Shown here: piece after piece, positions 44,502 through 53,626 of the stretch
Position numbering within the stretch: the stretch's first letter is position 1
Layout: every line of letters begins with the position of its first letter
Assembly: GCA_029261595.1 (NCBI GenBank)
Contig: JAJDAZ010000049.1
Location: 62,001-126,000, forward strand
DNA length: 64,000 nucleotides
Reading direction: 5' to 3'
Origin: Nitrospinaceae bacterium
GTDB taxonomy: Bacteria; Nitrospinota; Nitrospinia; Nitrospinales; VA-1
Position numbers and translations under genes: made by a program
The notes under the pieces: generated by a model
The model's database searches: none
Seen by the model: only the letters and a program-made list of their open reading frames with translations
What the model was told of the DNA's origin: nothing

Positions 44502-46871
44502 TCAGTTTTTGGCCCGGCTCAATAACTCCTCAGCTTCCCGGACAATCTCCGTATCCCAATCAAAGATAAATCGCTTTTTATCCTCAAGGGTGGATTGCAA
44601 TATGTCATCGTAAAATTTTCTGTCTTCAATCGTGCGGGTTATTTTATCAGTGAGGATATTTGATTGGTCCGAAGGGAAATGCTGTTCGGGATTGCTGATG
44701 ACTTCCCGATTTTCCGGAGTGTCGCTCACCAGACAGGGAACCCAGCTGGCAACCGCCTCCAGCAGGGAATTGGACATCCCCTCCTGTGAGGAACAAAAAA
44801 CAAACAAGTCGGCGCCCTGCACCAGTTGCATGACATCTTTTCGCCAGCCGGTGAAAATGGTCTGATGGGCAATGCCCAGTTCATCCGCAAGTTGTTTCAG
44901 GGCTTCTTTTTGATCTCCGTCCCCGATGATCAATAGAATCGATTCTGAAATTTGCGCATCGGCAAATGCCTGAAGAAGGCATTCCTGGTTTTTTCTTTTT
45001 AGTAAAAGCCCTGACGTGGCGATGATAAACGGGTTTCCGGTGAAAGAAAATTCATGTAGCAGACGTTCTTTTTGCCGGTTGGGGTCGAACGGCGATTGTA
45101 GTATGTGATTGTATAAAATCCCGGTTTTATCGCGCGCCCCAGGGCAACGTTGGAGTACGGCTTGACGAACCGATTCGGAAGCGGCCAGGACCCGGTCCGA
45201 TAAGGCCAGCCCGAATTTTTCCAGAATGCCTTCACCATAGGTGACCAGGCACGACTCCCGGTAGGAAAACTCAGGATTTTGGTGCGGGGGGAAACGGACA
45301 AAGGTGAGCATGGGAATTCCCGATACCCATTTTGCAGGGCTAGAAATCAGGGCATAGAGCGGGGAAAAAACGGAAATCAGGTTGGCCCTATTTCTAAGTG
45401 CCACAAGCGCCATGTAGAGTGGGGCGGCGAGAAAAAAATACATCCAGAAAAATATCGTGTCATGACTGCGCATGGGAGTGGGTAAAATATGGGGAATAAG
45501 ATTGGGATGGCTGTAGGGAAAAGGTTCGACCGCAACATAATGAACGACCCAGCCATTTTCAAGGTAGGCTTCAATTTTCATTTTGAGCCGTTTACAAAAC
45601 CCCCCCGGCTTGTGCTTGTAATAAATAGTGAGAACTTGTGTCCTGCCCGATTGATGGAAAAATATCAACCGCTCATAAATTGTTTTTAATTGGGCGGACT
45701 GTATGGTCCAGGTGGCATATTTAGCCCGAATGGTCTTCATTCCATTTTGTCCCAATTGGTAACGCAGGGCTTTGTCCCTCACCAGAGTGGTGATACTTTT
45801 CGTAAGAGACGCGGAGGATTTCGGTGGAATCAGAAAACCTTCCTGTCCATTCTCAATCGTTTCCGGGATGCCACCTACCGTTGTGGCGATGACGGGAAGG
45901 CCGCAGGCCATCGCTTCCAAAAGGGCGTTGGGGGTTCCCTCCGAGAGACTGGGAAGGACGAATATATCCGATGAATTGAGCCAAATGGGAATTTGTGCGG
46001 CCTGTTGCGCCCCTGCAAACAGGACATGCTTTGATATGCCTTTTGAGGCAACCAGATTTTCCAGTTCCTCCCTGACCTCTCCATCTCCCACCAGGATGAA
46101 AAGAACATCTTTAAATTTTTGTATTATTTCAGGAATAGACTCAATCAGGTATTTCTGACCTTTAACCGGGGACAATCCGCCAATACTAAGGATGAGGGTC
46201 TTGTCTTCGGGCAATGCGAGTTGACTGCGCGCCGCCTTTTTATTCTGAAGTTTGAAGGTGTCCAAATCGATGCCATTGGGAATCACAGAAATCTTGTGAC
46301 CGGGAATGCCTGAAAGCTCCAATTGGTCGCGGAATTTTTTGCTCTCACAAATAATGGTGTCGGCCCTACGGAAAAGAAATTTTAAAAAAAAGGCGACGCC
46401 TGGAATCCTGAAGAGTAGAAAATCGGAGCCCCACAAGTTGATCACCACAGGGACCCTGGTGAAAAATTTTACCAGGATGGCGACACAACCTGCAGGCGCC
46501 CAAAAGGCGTGCATCAAATCGCTTTCCCTGCCGGCGCGTAGCGCGGAGAAAAAGAAGGATGTCAGGAAAAAAGGAACCAACAGCAGACGAAAGCAATTTT
46601 GTTTTATTCGGCTGATCATTCCGGCGCCGTAGGCCAGGGTCTGGAAACTCCTGGGGTAAAAATATTGAAAACGCTCGGTCTCTATATCGCCTTGATCCGG
46701 TGAATTTTGTACTACGGAGTCATGCGGAGCAATGACTTTTACCTTGCAGCCGGCCTGACAAAGTTCCTGGGCGTATTTATAAACAAAGTTCCCCGCAAAA
46801 TCGCCCTCAAAACGTGGGAATGAAGTCGTTAAAAAAGTGATCTTAATGTTTTCGGTGGGGTTTGAAGGCAT
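44502..46871 (-). CDS. Two-headed glycosyltransferase: fused GT4 domains
   Basis: 789 residues. The first GT-B unit (about 1-390) has TSFPRFEGDFAGNF at the start and SLSEGTPNALLEAMACGLPV near residue 310, with VGGIPETI. The second unit (about 400-789) begins QVLTIYYKHKPGGF and contains CSSQEGMSNSLLEAVASWVP. The E(x7)E donor site is present in the first and in altered form in the second, so both may be active. A hydrophobic segment (about 480-505) may bind membrane. Fusion of two GT4 enzymes suggests two consecutive additions to one glycan. The proline dehydrogenase gene is 19 bases upstream, same strand. Confidence 0.9.
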   Translation of the reverse strand: MPSNPTENIKITFLTTSFPRFEGDFAGNFVYKYAQELCQAGCKVKVIAPHDSVVQNSPDQGDIETERFQYFYPRSFQTLAYGAGMISRIKQNCFRLLLVPFFLTSFFFSALRAGRESDLMHAFWAPAGCVAILVKFFTRVPVVINLWGSDFLLFRIPGVAFFLKFLFRRADTIICESKKFRDQLELSGIPGHKISVIPNGIDLDTFKLQNKKAARSQLALPEDKTLILSIGGLSPVKGQKYLIESIPEIIQKFKDVLFILVGDGEVREELENLVASKGISKHVLFAGAQQAAQIPIWLNSSDIFVLPSLSEGTPNALLEAMACGLPVIATTVGGIPETIENGQEGFLIPPKSSASLTKSITTLVRDKALRYQLGQNGMKTIRAKYATWTIQSAQLKTIYERLIFFHQSGRTQVLTIYYKHKPGGFCKRLKMKIEAYLENGWVVHYVAVEPFPYSHPNLIPHILPTPMRSHDTIFFWMYFFLAAPLYMALVALRNRANLISVFSPLYALISSPAKWVSGIPMLTFVRFPPHQNPEFSYRESCLVTYGEGILEKFGLALSDRVLAASESVRQAVLQRCPGARDKTGILYNHILQSPFDPNRQKERLLHEFSFTGNPFIIATSGLLLKRKNQECLLQAFADAQISESILLIIGDGDQKEALKQLADELGIAHQTIFTGWRKDVMQLVQGADLFVFCSSQEGMSNSLLEAVASWVPCLVSDTPENREVISNPEQHFPSDQSNILTDKITRTIEDRKFYDDILQSTLEDKKRFIFDWDTEIVREAEELLSRAKN

Positions 46872-46890
46872 CGTAAATTGGAAAAGGGGA

Positions 46891-47757
46891 TTATTTGATT
46901 TTTTGCAGTCCGAACGTTTCCCGGAAGAGTTGTGTCACAACAAAAATGATATTTTCTTTTTTCTCCAGCAGTCTTCTTATGGTGTAGGGCAGCCAGGCGG
47001 TGCCAAATGGCGTGTAGACGCGAACCCGGAACCCCTTTTTCAGGAGAGTTTTTTGCAAATCCCTTCTCACTCCATACAACATTTCAAAGTAAAAAGATTC
47101 TGCTGAAATTTTTTCTCTGGCGACAAAGGAAAGAATCTCGGATAACAGGTATTCATCATGGGTGGCGATGGCAGGCTGGTTTCCATTTTTTAGTAATTGA
47201 AATGCCAGATGCAAAAAATTTTGCCGTATTTTGTCCATTGATTGGTAGGCAATGGAGGAATTTTCTTTGTAGGCCCCTTTGCATAATCGAACGGAAATTT
47301 GCTTTTCTACCAATTGGTCCACATCGTCCTGCGTTCGAAATAAATAGGCCTGAACCGCCTGGCCCAGGTGCTTGTGCTCGGCATGCAACTCGAGGCACAT
47401 TTCCAGGGTTGACTGAGTGTGGTCTGAGCCTTCCATGTCGAACCGGACGGTGTTTGGGGCGGCCGCTGTAAGGACGGCTGCGAGATTGTTTTTGCAATAG
47501 TTTTTGTCTATGTCCAGGCCCATTTGTGTCAATTTAACGGAATAATCCATGGGGTTATGAAACGCTCCGACTTTATTAATCAGATCAAGATAGAGGTCTT
47601 TGGCCGCCTCAGCCTGTTGCCTGGAGTTTACATTTTCACCGAGGATATCCATCGAAGATAGAAATCCGTTTTCATAAATTTTGCGGATCGACTGCAAAGC
47701 GGCTTGTGCATTTTCTCCGGCTATAAATCTTTTGGCAAAAGGATATAAAAGGTGCAT
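46891..47757 (-). CDS. Proline dehydrogenase
   Basis: 288 residues, monofunctional size. TIM-barrel ProDH motifs: LGENVNSRQQAEAA, VRFDMEGSDHTQ, VRLCKGAYKE, ATHDEYL, FEMLYGVRRDLQ, and the FAD/substrate motif RVYTPFGTAWLPYTIRRL at the C-terminus. It oxidises proline to pyrroline-5-carboxylate with FAD. The dehydrogenase partner for the next step is not in the window. Placement next to a glycosyltransferase is probably incidental. Confidence 0.93.
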   Translation of the reverse strand: MHLLYPFAKRFIAGENAQAALQSIRKIYENGFLSSMDILGENVNSRQQAEAAKDLYLDLINKVGAFHNPMDYSVKLTQMGLDIDKNYCKNNLAAVLTAAAPNTVRFDMEGSDHTQSTLEMCLELHAEHKHLGQAVQAYLFRTQDDVDQLVEKQISVRLCKGAYKENSSIAYQSMDKIRQNFLHLAFQLLKNGNQPAIATHDEYLLSEILSFVAREKISAESFYFEMLYGVRRDLQKTLLKKGFRVRVYTPFGTAWLPYTIRRLLEKKENIIFVVTQLFRETFGLQKIK

Positions 47758-47914
47758 GATGGTCCCAAATGCGCAACAGGGGGTATTTAATTCGTGACTT
47801 GATAGTGGAAAAGACTCAAGGTCTTTTCCTTTAATATACCTTCAAAGAATACAAATTGGAGGAAAAAATTTTGGTGGAAAGTCCAGGGAAAACGGTAGGG
47901 TGGAAGCGCCGAAG

Positions 47915-48373
47915 TTATTCAGAACTAAAAAAGTTTCTGGTGGATTGATTGGGTTTCACAATGTCCAGTTTTTTCGGAGGTTTGTTGGATAAAAGAAATT
48001 GCCGGGTTTTGTAAAATATTTGGTTGGCGGTCGATTTGGTTATTGAGTCTTCAGGATATTGAACGTTTATTTTCATCACTGTGGAGTTTGGGGTCAAAGA
48101 CGAAAATTCAATCAGGATATCCTGGTCAATCGTTGCGGCTTTAATGGATTTTCCTTCAGGAGAGGAACCCTTATTAATAACCATGATGTCCATTTGGTCA
48201 AGAACCCGGTGAGTGGCTTCATCGACCCAATTGACGGAATAGCTGAGAGTTTGATTGGCCGCATGTGAAATATTTTTTTCAGGCTCCAGACCACTTGTAT
48301 TTTCATAGGTGGTGGCGCAACCGGAAAAAAACAACATCAATAAAATAAAAGTGAAATATTTTTTCTTGCTCAT
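47915..48373 (-). CDS. Lipoprotein of unknown function
   Basis: The start is placed at 48373 (MSKKKYF), giving the signal peptide ending FFSGC (lipobox SGC; Cys19). An ATG four codons upstream is possible. The mature 134 residues look like a mixed alpha/beta periplasmic protein (LSYSVNWVDEATHRVLDQMD, STVMKINVQYPED), resembling in outline small DUF3568-type lipoproteins; this resemblance is weak. Single gene. Confidence 0.65.
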   Translation of the reverse strand: MSKKKYFTFILLMLFFSGCATTYENTSGLEPEKNISHAANQTLSYSVNWVDEATHRVLDQMDIMVINKGSSPEGKSIKAATIDQDILIEFSSLTPNSTVMKINVQYPEDSITKSTANQIFYKTRQFLLSNKPPKKLDIVKPNQSTRNFFSSE

Positions 48374-48879
48374 GGATTCTTTCAAGGGATCGACGTTGAG
48401 GGGTCGAACCAGTCAATGCATTTGATATTCAATCAGTAATAATAAAGCCTCTGATGTCGGCAATTAGCTAACGTGCATTATGGCATTTAAGGGAATTAAC
48501 AGCAAATAATATGCCAAAAATAATTGACAATAAATCAATGGCATTTTCTCAGACGGGTATAATATTTAAAAAATCTGGTAAGAATTTCAGCCATTTGGGT
48601 GAAATATTGTTAATTAAAACTCAGGATATTCTAATAAATTGCCAGTGACAGCGGGGAAACGATTTTGATGAGGTTTTCGGAAAGTCGGGGTTTTATCGAT
48701 AACTCTTTGATTATTTGGACTATAATTTTCAATGGTTGGATAAGAATGTCTTTTGTTTGAATTGTAGGTGAATCGATACAGGGTTTTAAAGGCTTTACTT
48801 CAAGGGGAGTGCCGGATAAAAGACAAGCTGGAATCGACCAAAGTTGGTAAACGGATTGGAAATGACAGGAGAAACCGTC
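48374..48879. other. Long intergenic region, mostly AT-rich
   Basis: About 500 bases with no gene I can support. It holds promoters for the minus-strand lipoprotein and for the short membrane-peptide gene at 48880. A TTGACA near 48529 and a TATAAT near 48558 are too far apart to form one promoter. A 77-codon frame at 48768-49001 overlaps the membrane peptide and is rejected. Confidence 0.45.
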
Positions 48880-48966
48880 ATGACATTAGGATCCATTCTG
48901 GGCCTTGGTATTGCTGGGATAATGGTTGTCGGGGGATTGTTTTACTTTATATCCAAGAACAAGTAA
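48880..48966 (+). CDS. 28-residue single-pass membrane peptide
   Basis: ATG at 48880 with AGGAGA 8 bases upstream (48866-48871). The frame encodes MTLGSILGLGIAGIMVVGGL followed by FYFISKNK: a hydrophobic helix of about 20 residues and a lysine-rich tail, stop at 48964. An in-frame ATG 18 bases upstream is less well placed. The good ribosome-binding site and the clean helix with a positive end support a true small protein. It is convergent with yejF, whose stop lies 36 bases away. Small peptides like this often stabilise membrane complexes; its partner is unknown. Confidence 0.55.
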   Translation: MTLGSILGLGIAGIMVVGGLFYFISKNK

Positions 48967-49002
48967 TCCCTGAAAATTCTTCAAAGCACCTGGGTGGATA
49001 AA

Positions 49003-51012
49003 TCAGCTGACGGCGTGGCAGGCGACGAAGGCCGTTTCAGACCCTGTTTTATCCGGGTAGGCCGATCGGCATTTTACCGCCAGGGGTGACCCTTCAGGCT
49101 CGTTCAGAAAAATGGGGCAGCGGGGATGAAAGTGACAGCCCGCCGGCGGATTGAGCGGGGAAGGGACATCGCCCACAATAGGTTCAAAAGGACGGCGTTT
49201 TTCCAGGCTGGGCACCGAGTCGAGAAGGGACCGGGTATATGGGTGTCGTGGGCGACTGAACAGTTCTTTTGCGGTGGCCTGCTCGACGATTCTTCCCAGA
49301 TACATGATAGCCACCGTGTCCGCCATATAGCTCACAACGCTGAGATTGTGGCTGATGAACAGATAGGTCAGGGACCGTTTGGACTGAAGTTCTTTTAAAA
49401 GGTTCAACACCTGCGCCTGAACGGACACATCCAGAGCACTCGTGGGTTCGTCCAGCACCAGGAATTCCGGTTCCAGAACGAGTGCGCGTGCGATAGCGAT
49501 ACGTTGCCGCTGGCCTCCGGAAAATTCATGCGGGTAACGGTCCAGTACGGTGGACGCCAGCCCCACCTCTCCCAAAACGTTATCGATGCGGTTTCTATTT
49601 TCCTTGGCCGTCCGGTTGGCAAAATGGATATTAAGACCTTCAGCGATAATTTCTTCCACGGTCATTCGCGGCGATAAAGACCCGGCAGGGTCCTGAAAAA
49701 CGATTTGCAGGTGTTTTCGGATGGGCTTCAATTCCTGGCCCGTCAATCCCATGATTTCCTGCCCGTGAAAAATAACGCTTCCGCGGGTATCCTTATTCAA
49801 ACGCAGGAGAGATTCTCCAAAGGTGGTTTTTCCGCAGCCCGATTCTCCCACCAGGGCGAGGGTGGAGCCTCGCTGGAAATTCAAACTGACATCATCCACG
49901 GCTTTGACGTAAGCGGCCACCCGTTTGAACACACCTTTTCTGACAGGAAAATGGGTTTTGAGCGATTGCACTGAAAGCAATGAGGTCTCCTCAACCGTTC
50001 GGCGAGGGGCAGGATGTTTTTCGCGTTCGTTTTCCAGGGCGGGGGTTTTGCCCTGATCGTAGAGATGACAACTGACCTGATGGCCGGATTCCAGCAAATA
50101 GGAGGAACTGTCTTTTTTCTTGCAGACATCCATGACGAATTCACAGCGGTTGGCGAACAGGCAACCCTCCCCGTATTCCGTTGCTCCTGGAACCATTCCC
50201 GGAATGGTGCTCAGCAAATAGGGGGAGTCTCCTGGTTTCGGAATGGAGTCGAAAAGCCGACGGGTGTAAGGATGAGACATTTTTTGAAATATTTTTTCCC
50301 GGGAACCCTGTTCGGCCATTTTGCCGGCGTACATAATGCAAATGGAATCGGCCATCTGATTGACGATGCCCATGTCATGGGTGATCAGTAGAATGCTCAT
50401 TCCCGTTTGGTTCTGCAGGTCGGACATGAGGCGAAGCACTTGCGCCTGAATGGTGACATCCAAAGCGGTGGTCGGTTCGTCGGCAATGAGGAGTTTGGGT
50501 TCGCAGGCCAGCGCCATGGCGATCATCACCCGTTGTTTCATTCCGCCAGATAGCTGATGAGGAAAGGCGTCGATTCTTTTCTCCGGATCGGGAATGCCCA
50601 CCCGGTCGAGCAAGTCGATGCATTGTTTTCGAGCCGCGCCTTTTTGTATCTTCTGGTGCAGCATGAGCGGTTCTTCCAGCTGATTGCCGATGCGATAAAG
50701 CGGGTTCAGGGATGACATGGGTTCCTGAAAAATCATGCCGATCTCGTTGCCGCGCAAATGTCGCATGGATTCTTCGGAGAGTTGCAGAAGATCCCGATTC
50801 TGATACATTATTTTTCCGGAAGGATGATGCCCGTTGCCGGCGATCAATCTCATGATCGAATTGGCGGTCTGGGTCTTTCCGCAACCCGATTCGCCCACAA
50901 TGGCCAGGGTTTTCCCCTGCTCCAATTGAAAGGACACCCCGTCCACCGCTTTGGCGGTTTTATCGAGACCGACGTCGAAATGAGTGCGTAGATTCTGAAC
51001 TTCTAACAGCAT
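49003..51012 (-). CDS. yejF: Peptide ABC transporter ATPase, two fused ABC domains (YejF-like)
   Basis: 669 residues with two complete nucleotide-binding domains. The first has Walker A GESGCGKTQT, LSGGMKQRVMIA and LLIADEPTTALD; the second has GESGCGKTTFG, FSGGQRQRIAIA and LVLDEPTSALD. Each is followed by an oligopeptide-type C-terminal motif (CLFANRCEF with later CHL; CHFHPRCPI with later ACHA), so the protein equals a DppD-DppF fusion. Longer than E. coli YejF (529). It powers the YejB/YejE channel; the YejABEF importer of E. coli takes up peptides including microcin C. Starts 22 bases after yejE. Confidence 0.92.
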   Translation of the reverse strand: MLLEVQNLRTHFDVGLDKTAKAVDGVSFQLEQGKTLAIVGESGCGKTQTANSIMRLIAGNGHHPSGKIMYQNRDLLQLSEESMRHLRGNEIGMIFQEPMSSLNPLYRIGNQLEEPLMLHQKIQKGAARKQCIDLLDRVGIPDPEKRIDAFPHQLSGGMKQRVMIAMALACEPKLLIADEPTTALDVTIQAQVLRLMSDLQNQTGMSILLITHDMGIVNQMADSICIMYAGKMAEQGSREKIFQKMSHPYTRRLFDSIPKPGDSPYLLSTIPGMVPGATEYGEGCLFANRCEFVMDVCKKKDSSSYLLESGHQVSCHLYDQGKTPALENEREKHPAPRRTVEETSLLSVQSLKTHFPVRKGVFKRVAAYVKAVDDVSLNFQRGSTLALVGESGCGKTTFGESLLRLNKDTRGSVIFHGQEIMGLTGQELKPIRKHLQIVFQDPAGSLSPRMTVEEIIAEGLNIHFANRTAKENRNRIDNVLGEVGLASTVLDRYPHEFSGGQRQRIAIARALVLEPEFLVLDEPTSALDVSVQAQVLNLLKELQSKRSLTYLFISHNLSVVSYMADTVAIMYLGRIVEQATAKELFSRPRHPYTRSLLDSVPSLEKRRPFEPIVGDVPSPLNPPAGCHFHPRCPIFLNEPEGSPLAVKCRSAYPDKTGSETAFVACHAVS

Positions 51013-51034
51013 AAATTAATCTCTATTAAATTCA

Positions 51035-52291
51035 TCAGGCGTTCCTTCTCGGATCGAAGGCGTTGCGCACTCCTTCTCCTATAAAGGTCAGGGAAGTGAG
51101 GGTCACCGTCAACAGGGTGAAAGTGGGGAGTAGAATCCAAAGCGCATGGAGGTTGTTTTTCCCCTGGGCCAGCAATTCGCCCATGCTTGGGGCCGGGCTC
51201 GGAACCCCGAGATTGAGATAGTCGAGACTCACCAGGGCGAGTATGCCTGCCGTGACCTCAAAAGGGAAAAATGTAATCACGGGCGTCAGGGCGTTGGGCA
51301 GAATATGACGCCGCATGATGCCGAAATTTGAAACTCCCATCCCCCTGGCGGCTTTTACGAATTCAAGGTTGCGGATTTTTAGAAACTCGGCGCGAATATA
51401 GGCGGCGATTCCCATCCAGGCTGTCAGGTTCAGGATGAAAAACAACAGCAAGGCGGAAGGAACGAGGAATGAACTGAGTATAATCAATATATACAGCCGG
51501 GGAATAGAACCCCAGATTTCCGTCAATCGCTGACCAATGAGATCGATCAATCCGCCGAAAAACCCTTGGATGCCGCCCATCAGGCAACCAATTAGGGTGC
51601 CGAAAATAGCGAGGGATATCCCGAAGATCATGGAAATCCGAAACCCGTAGATGAGACGGGCCAGAACGTCTCTTCCGCGGTCGTCTGTCCCCAGGAAATG
51701 TTTATCCTTTAAAGATGAAGGGATGATGCTCTCGCCATCCGCCGAACGACTGGCGTAAGGGGCCGTCAAAACCACCCGACCGGAGTGGGATTGGGTGGGA
51801 ATATACTTGTAATCATAAGGAATGGGGGGCCAGATCATCCAGAAATCTTTGGTGCCGCTATTCTCCGGTTGATCCAGGCTGATAGCCTTGTCAGAAAAAT
51901 CTTCTTCATCGTCGAAGTCTTCCAGAGTCAGGGAAAATACCGGTTCGTCTTCCTCAAAATCTCCCAGCCCGATATCAAAATCGCCGTTTTCTTCAAAATC
52001 GTCCAGGGCCGGTGGTTTTAAAGTTTCCCCTTTAAGGAGCCGGATAAAACCTTCGGACTTGTAATCCGGTTCGCTCAAAAGATCTCCGCCAAAATCCTTC
52101 TCACTGTACGTAAGTAAAATCGGAAAATATACCCGGCCATCCACCATCATAACCATGGGGCGAACGTTGCATAACCATTCTGCCGGGAGGGTCACAAGAA
52201 ACAGGGTGAAAACAAATACAAAGCTATAGAACGCCCTTCGGTCGCGGCGGAAAATCTGTAGTTTGACTTTAAAGTCCTTGCTCAATTGCAT
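51035..52291 (-). CDS. yejE: Peptide ABC transporter permease YejE, with acidic insert
   Basis: 418 residues against 341 in E. coli. The start is typical (FRRDRRAFYSFVFVFTLFLV) and includes VDGRVYFPILLTYSEKDFGG, equivalent to the E. coli 'YFPLLKNYSESDFGG'. Then comes an extra block of about 65 residues (about 84-148) rich in Asp/Glu (DDFEENGDFDIGLGDFEEDE, then DFDDEEDFSD) before WMIWPPIPYDYKY. The permease core follows (LGTDDRGRDVLARLIYG, GVSNFGIMRRHILPNAL, GEGVRNAFDPR). The insert should face the periplasm. yejB is 9 bases upstream. Confidence 0.92.
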   Translation of the reverse strand: MQLSKDFKVKLQIFRRDRRAFYSFVFVFTLFLVTLPAEWLCNVRPMVMMVDGRVYFPILLTYSEKDFGGDLLSEPDYKSEGFIRLLKGETLKPPALDDFEENGDFDIGLGDFEEDEPVFSLTLEDFDDEEDFSDKAISLDQPENSGTKDFWMIWPPIPYDYKYIPTQSHSGRVVLTAPYASRSADGESIIPSSLKDKHFLGTDDRGRDVLARLIYGFRISMIFGISLAIFGTLIGCLMGGIQGFFGGLIDLIGQRLTEIWGSIPRLYILIILSSFLVPSALLLFFILNLTAWMGIAAYIRAEFLKIRNLEFVKAARGMGVSNFGIMRRHILPNALTPVITFFPFEVTAGILALVSLDYLNLGVPSPAPSMGELLAQGKNNLHALWILLPTFTLLTVTLTSLTFIGEGVRNAFDPRRNA

Positions 52292-52300
52292 TGGCCGGAT

Positions 52301-53446
52301 TCAACCCTGAGATTCATCAAAACTGATTCGCCGGTCAATGAGGACGTAAGACAGGTCCGTCAATAATTGGCCGAGCAGGGCGATCAACGAAAAAATAAAC
52401 ATGGAGCCCAATACGATCGGATAGTCGCGTTGGATAACGGCCTGGAAGGAAAGCAGGCCAAACCCGTCCAATGTGAAAATCTGCTCAATGAGAAGCGATC
52501 CCGAAAAAAACATGGTTAAAAATCCGATCGGAAAACCGGTGACCAAGGGAATCAATGCGTTCTTTAATATGTGTTTGAACAAGATTTTATTTTCCGACAG
52601 GCCTTTGGCGCGTGCTGTGGTGACGTATTGCTTTTTTGTTTCTTCCAGGACCGCGTTTTTAGTCAACATAGTGAGGGTGGCGAAACCGCCGAGAACAAAA
52701 CAAAACAAGGGAGCCGCCAGGTGGTGCAGGTAATCCAGTATTTTCTTTGCCAGGGACCATTCTTCATAACCAGGGGTCCCGGCGGAGGTGAGGCCGGCCA
52801 GCGGAATCAGGTGAGCGACGGCCCCGTCGCCCGGACCGATCAGAACAATCAGAAAAATACCCATGACGAATCCCGGAATGCTGTAGCCAATGAGGACCAT
52901 GACGCTGGTCATGGTGTCGAACCGGGTGCCATTATTGACGGCCTTGGCGATTCCCAGAATAATGCAGAGGAAATAGGTCATGAAAAAACTGGAAACCCCC
53001 AGGGAAACAGAGACGGGGAGTTTTTCCTTAATCAACGCAAGCACCGACTGGTTGCGGTAAAACGAATCGCCGAATTTAAAAATAAGAAAGCCTTCCCAGT
53101 TGTCCCGGTCGAAAATATTTTCAAAGGTCAGCGGGGTGTTTGAGGCATCCTTTTGGGAATACCAGAGAAAGGTTCGCAAATACCTTTCCCAAAAGGGCCG
53201 GTCGAGATTGTAGATTTTTTTGAGCCTCTCCATTTGCTCCGGGTCCAACTCCCCCGGCTGGGAACCGGGTTTTTGTACCGCGCCGCCGCCGGCTTCTGTC
53301 AAGGTTGCGCCATGACCCTTAAGGAGGGTGCGCATCTGATCCAAAGGGCCTCCGGGGACAAACTGGATCACGATGAATGTGATGGTCACGATTCCAATGA
53401 GTGTTGGAAAAATCAACAGCAGGCGGCGGATGATGTAACTGGGCAT
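52301..53446 (-). CDS. yejB: Peptide ABC transporter permease YejB
   Basis: 381 residues. N-terminal IIRRLLLIFPTLIGIVTITF and FVPGGPLDQM, a periplasmic loop (about 45-135) with ERLKKIYNLDRPFWERYLRT and FGDSFYRNQSVLALIKEKLP, then the transport core with VTTARAKGLSENKILFKHIL (EAA loop). It pairs with YejE to form the channel. The acyclic loop and lengths match the YejB subgroup. 180 bases separate it from the upstream membrane glycosyltransferase gene, so it may have its own promoter. Confidence 0.92.
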   Translation of the reverse strand: MPSYIIRRLLLIFPTLIGIVTITFIVIQFVPGGPLDQMRTLLKGHGATLTEAGGGAVQKPGSQPGELDPEQMERLKKIYNLDRPFWERYLRTFLWYSQKDASNTPLTFENIFDRDNWEGFLIFKFGDSFYRNQSVLALIKEKLPVSVSLGVSSFFMTYFLCIILGIAKAVNNGTRFDTMTSVMVLIGYSIPGFVMGIFLIVLIGPGDGAVAHLIPLAGLTSAGTPGYEEWSLAKKILDYLHHLAAPLFCFVLGGFATLTMLTKNAVLEETKKQYVTTARAKGLSENKILFKHILKNALIPLVTGFPIGFLTMFFSGSLLIEQIFTLDGFGLLSFQAVIQRDYPIVLGSMFIFSLIALLGQLLTDLSYVLIDRRISFDESQG

Positions 53447-53626
53447 TTTTTAATCGAAATCTGGAAAAGGCTTGAATAAAAAATTCTGAACTGCTTATTA
53501 ATTATGAATGGATTGAAGGTTCAGTCAATAAATTAATCTGTAGGAGATGAAAAACTTTTTTAGTGAAGCGTTTGACGACTGCGGTTAGTAGGAATTAAAA
53601 ACCAATCGTTGGCCGCATGAAACCAT

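Noticed and set aside
48529-48563. TTGACA and TATAAT in the intergenic region before the membrane-peptide gene
   Set aside because: The boxes are 28 bases apart, well beyond usable spacing.
48768-49001. 77-codon plus frame
   Set aside because: It overlaps the better supported 28-residue membrane-peptide gene in another frame and has a low-complexity, charged translation.
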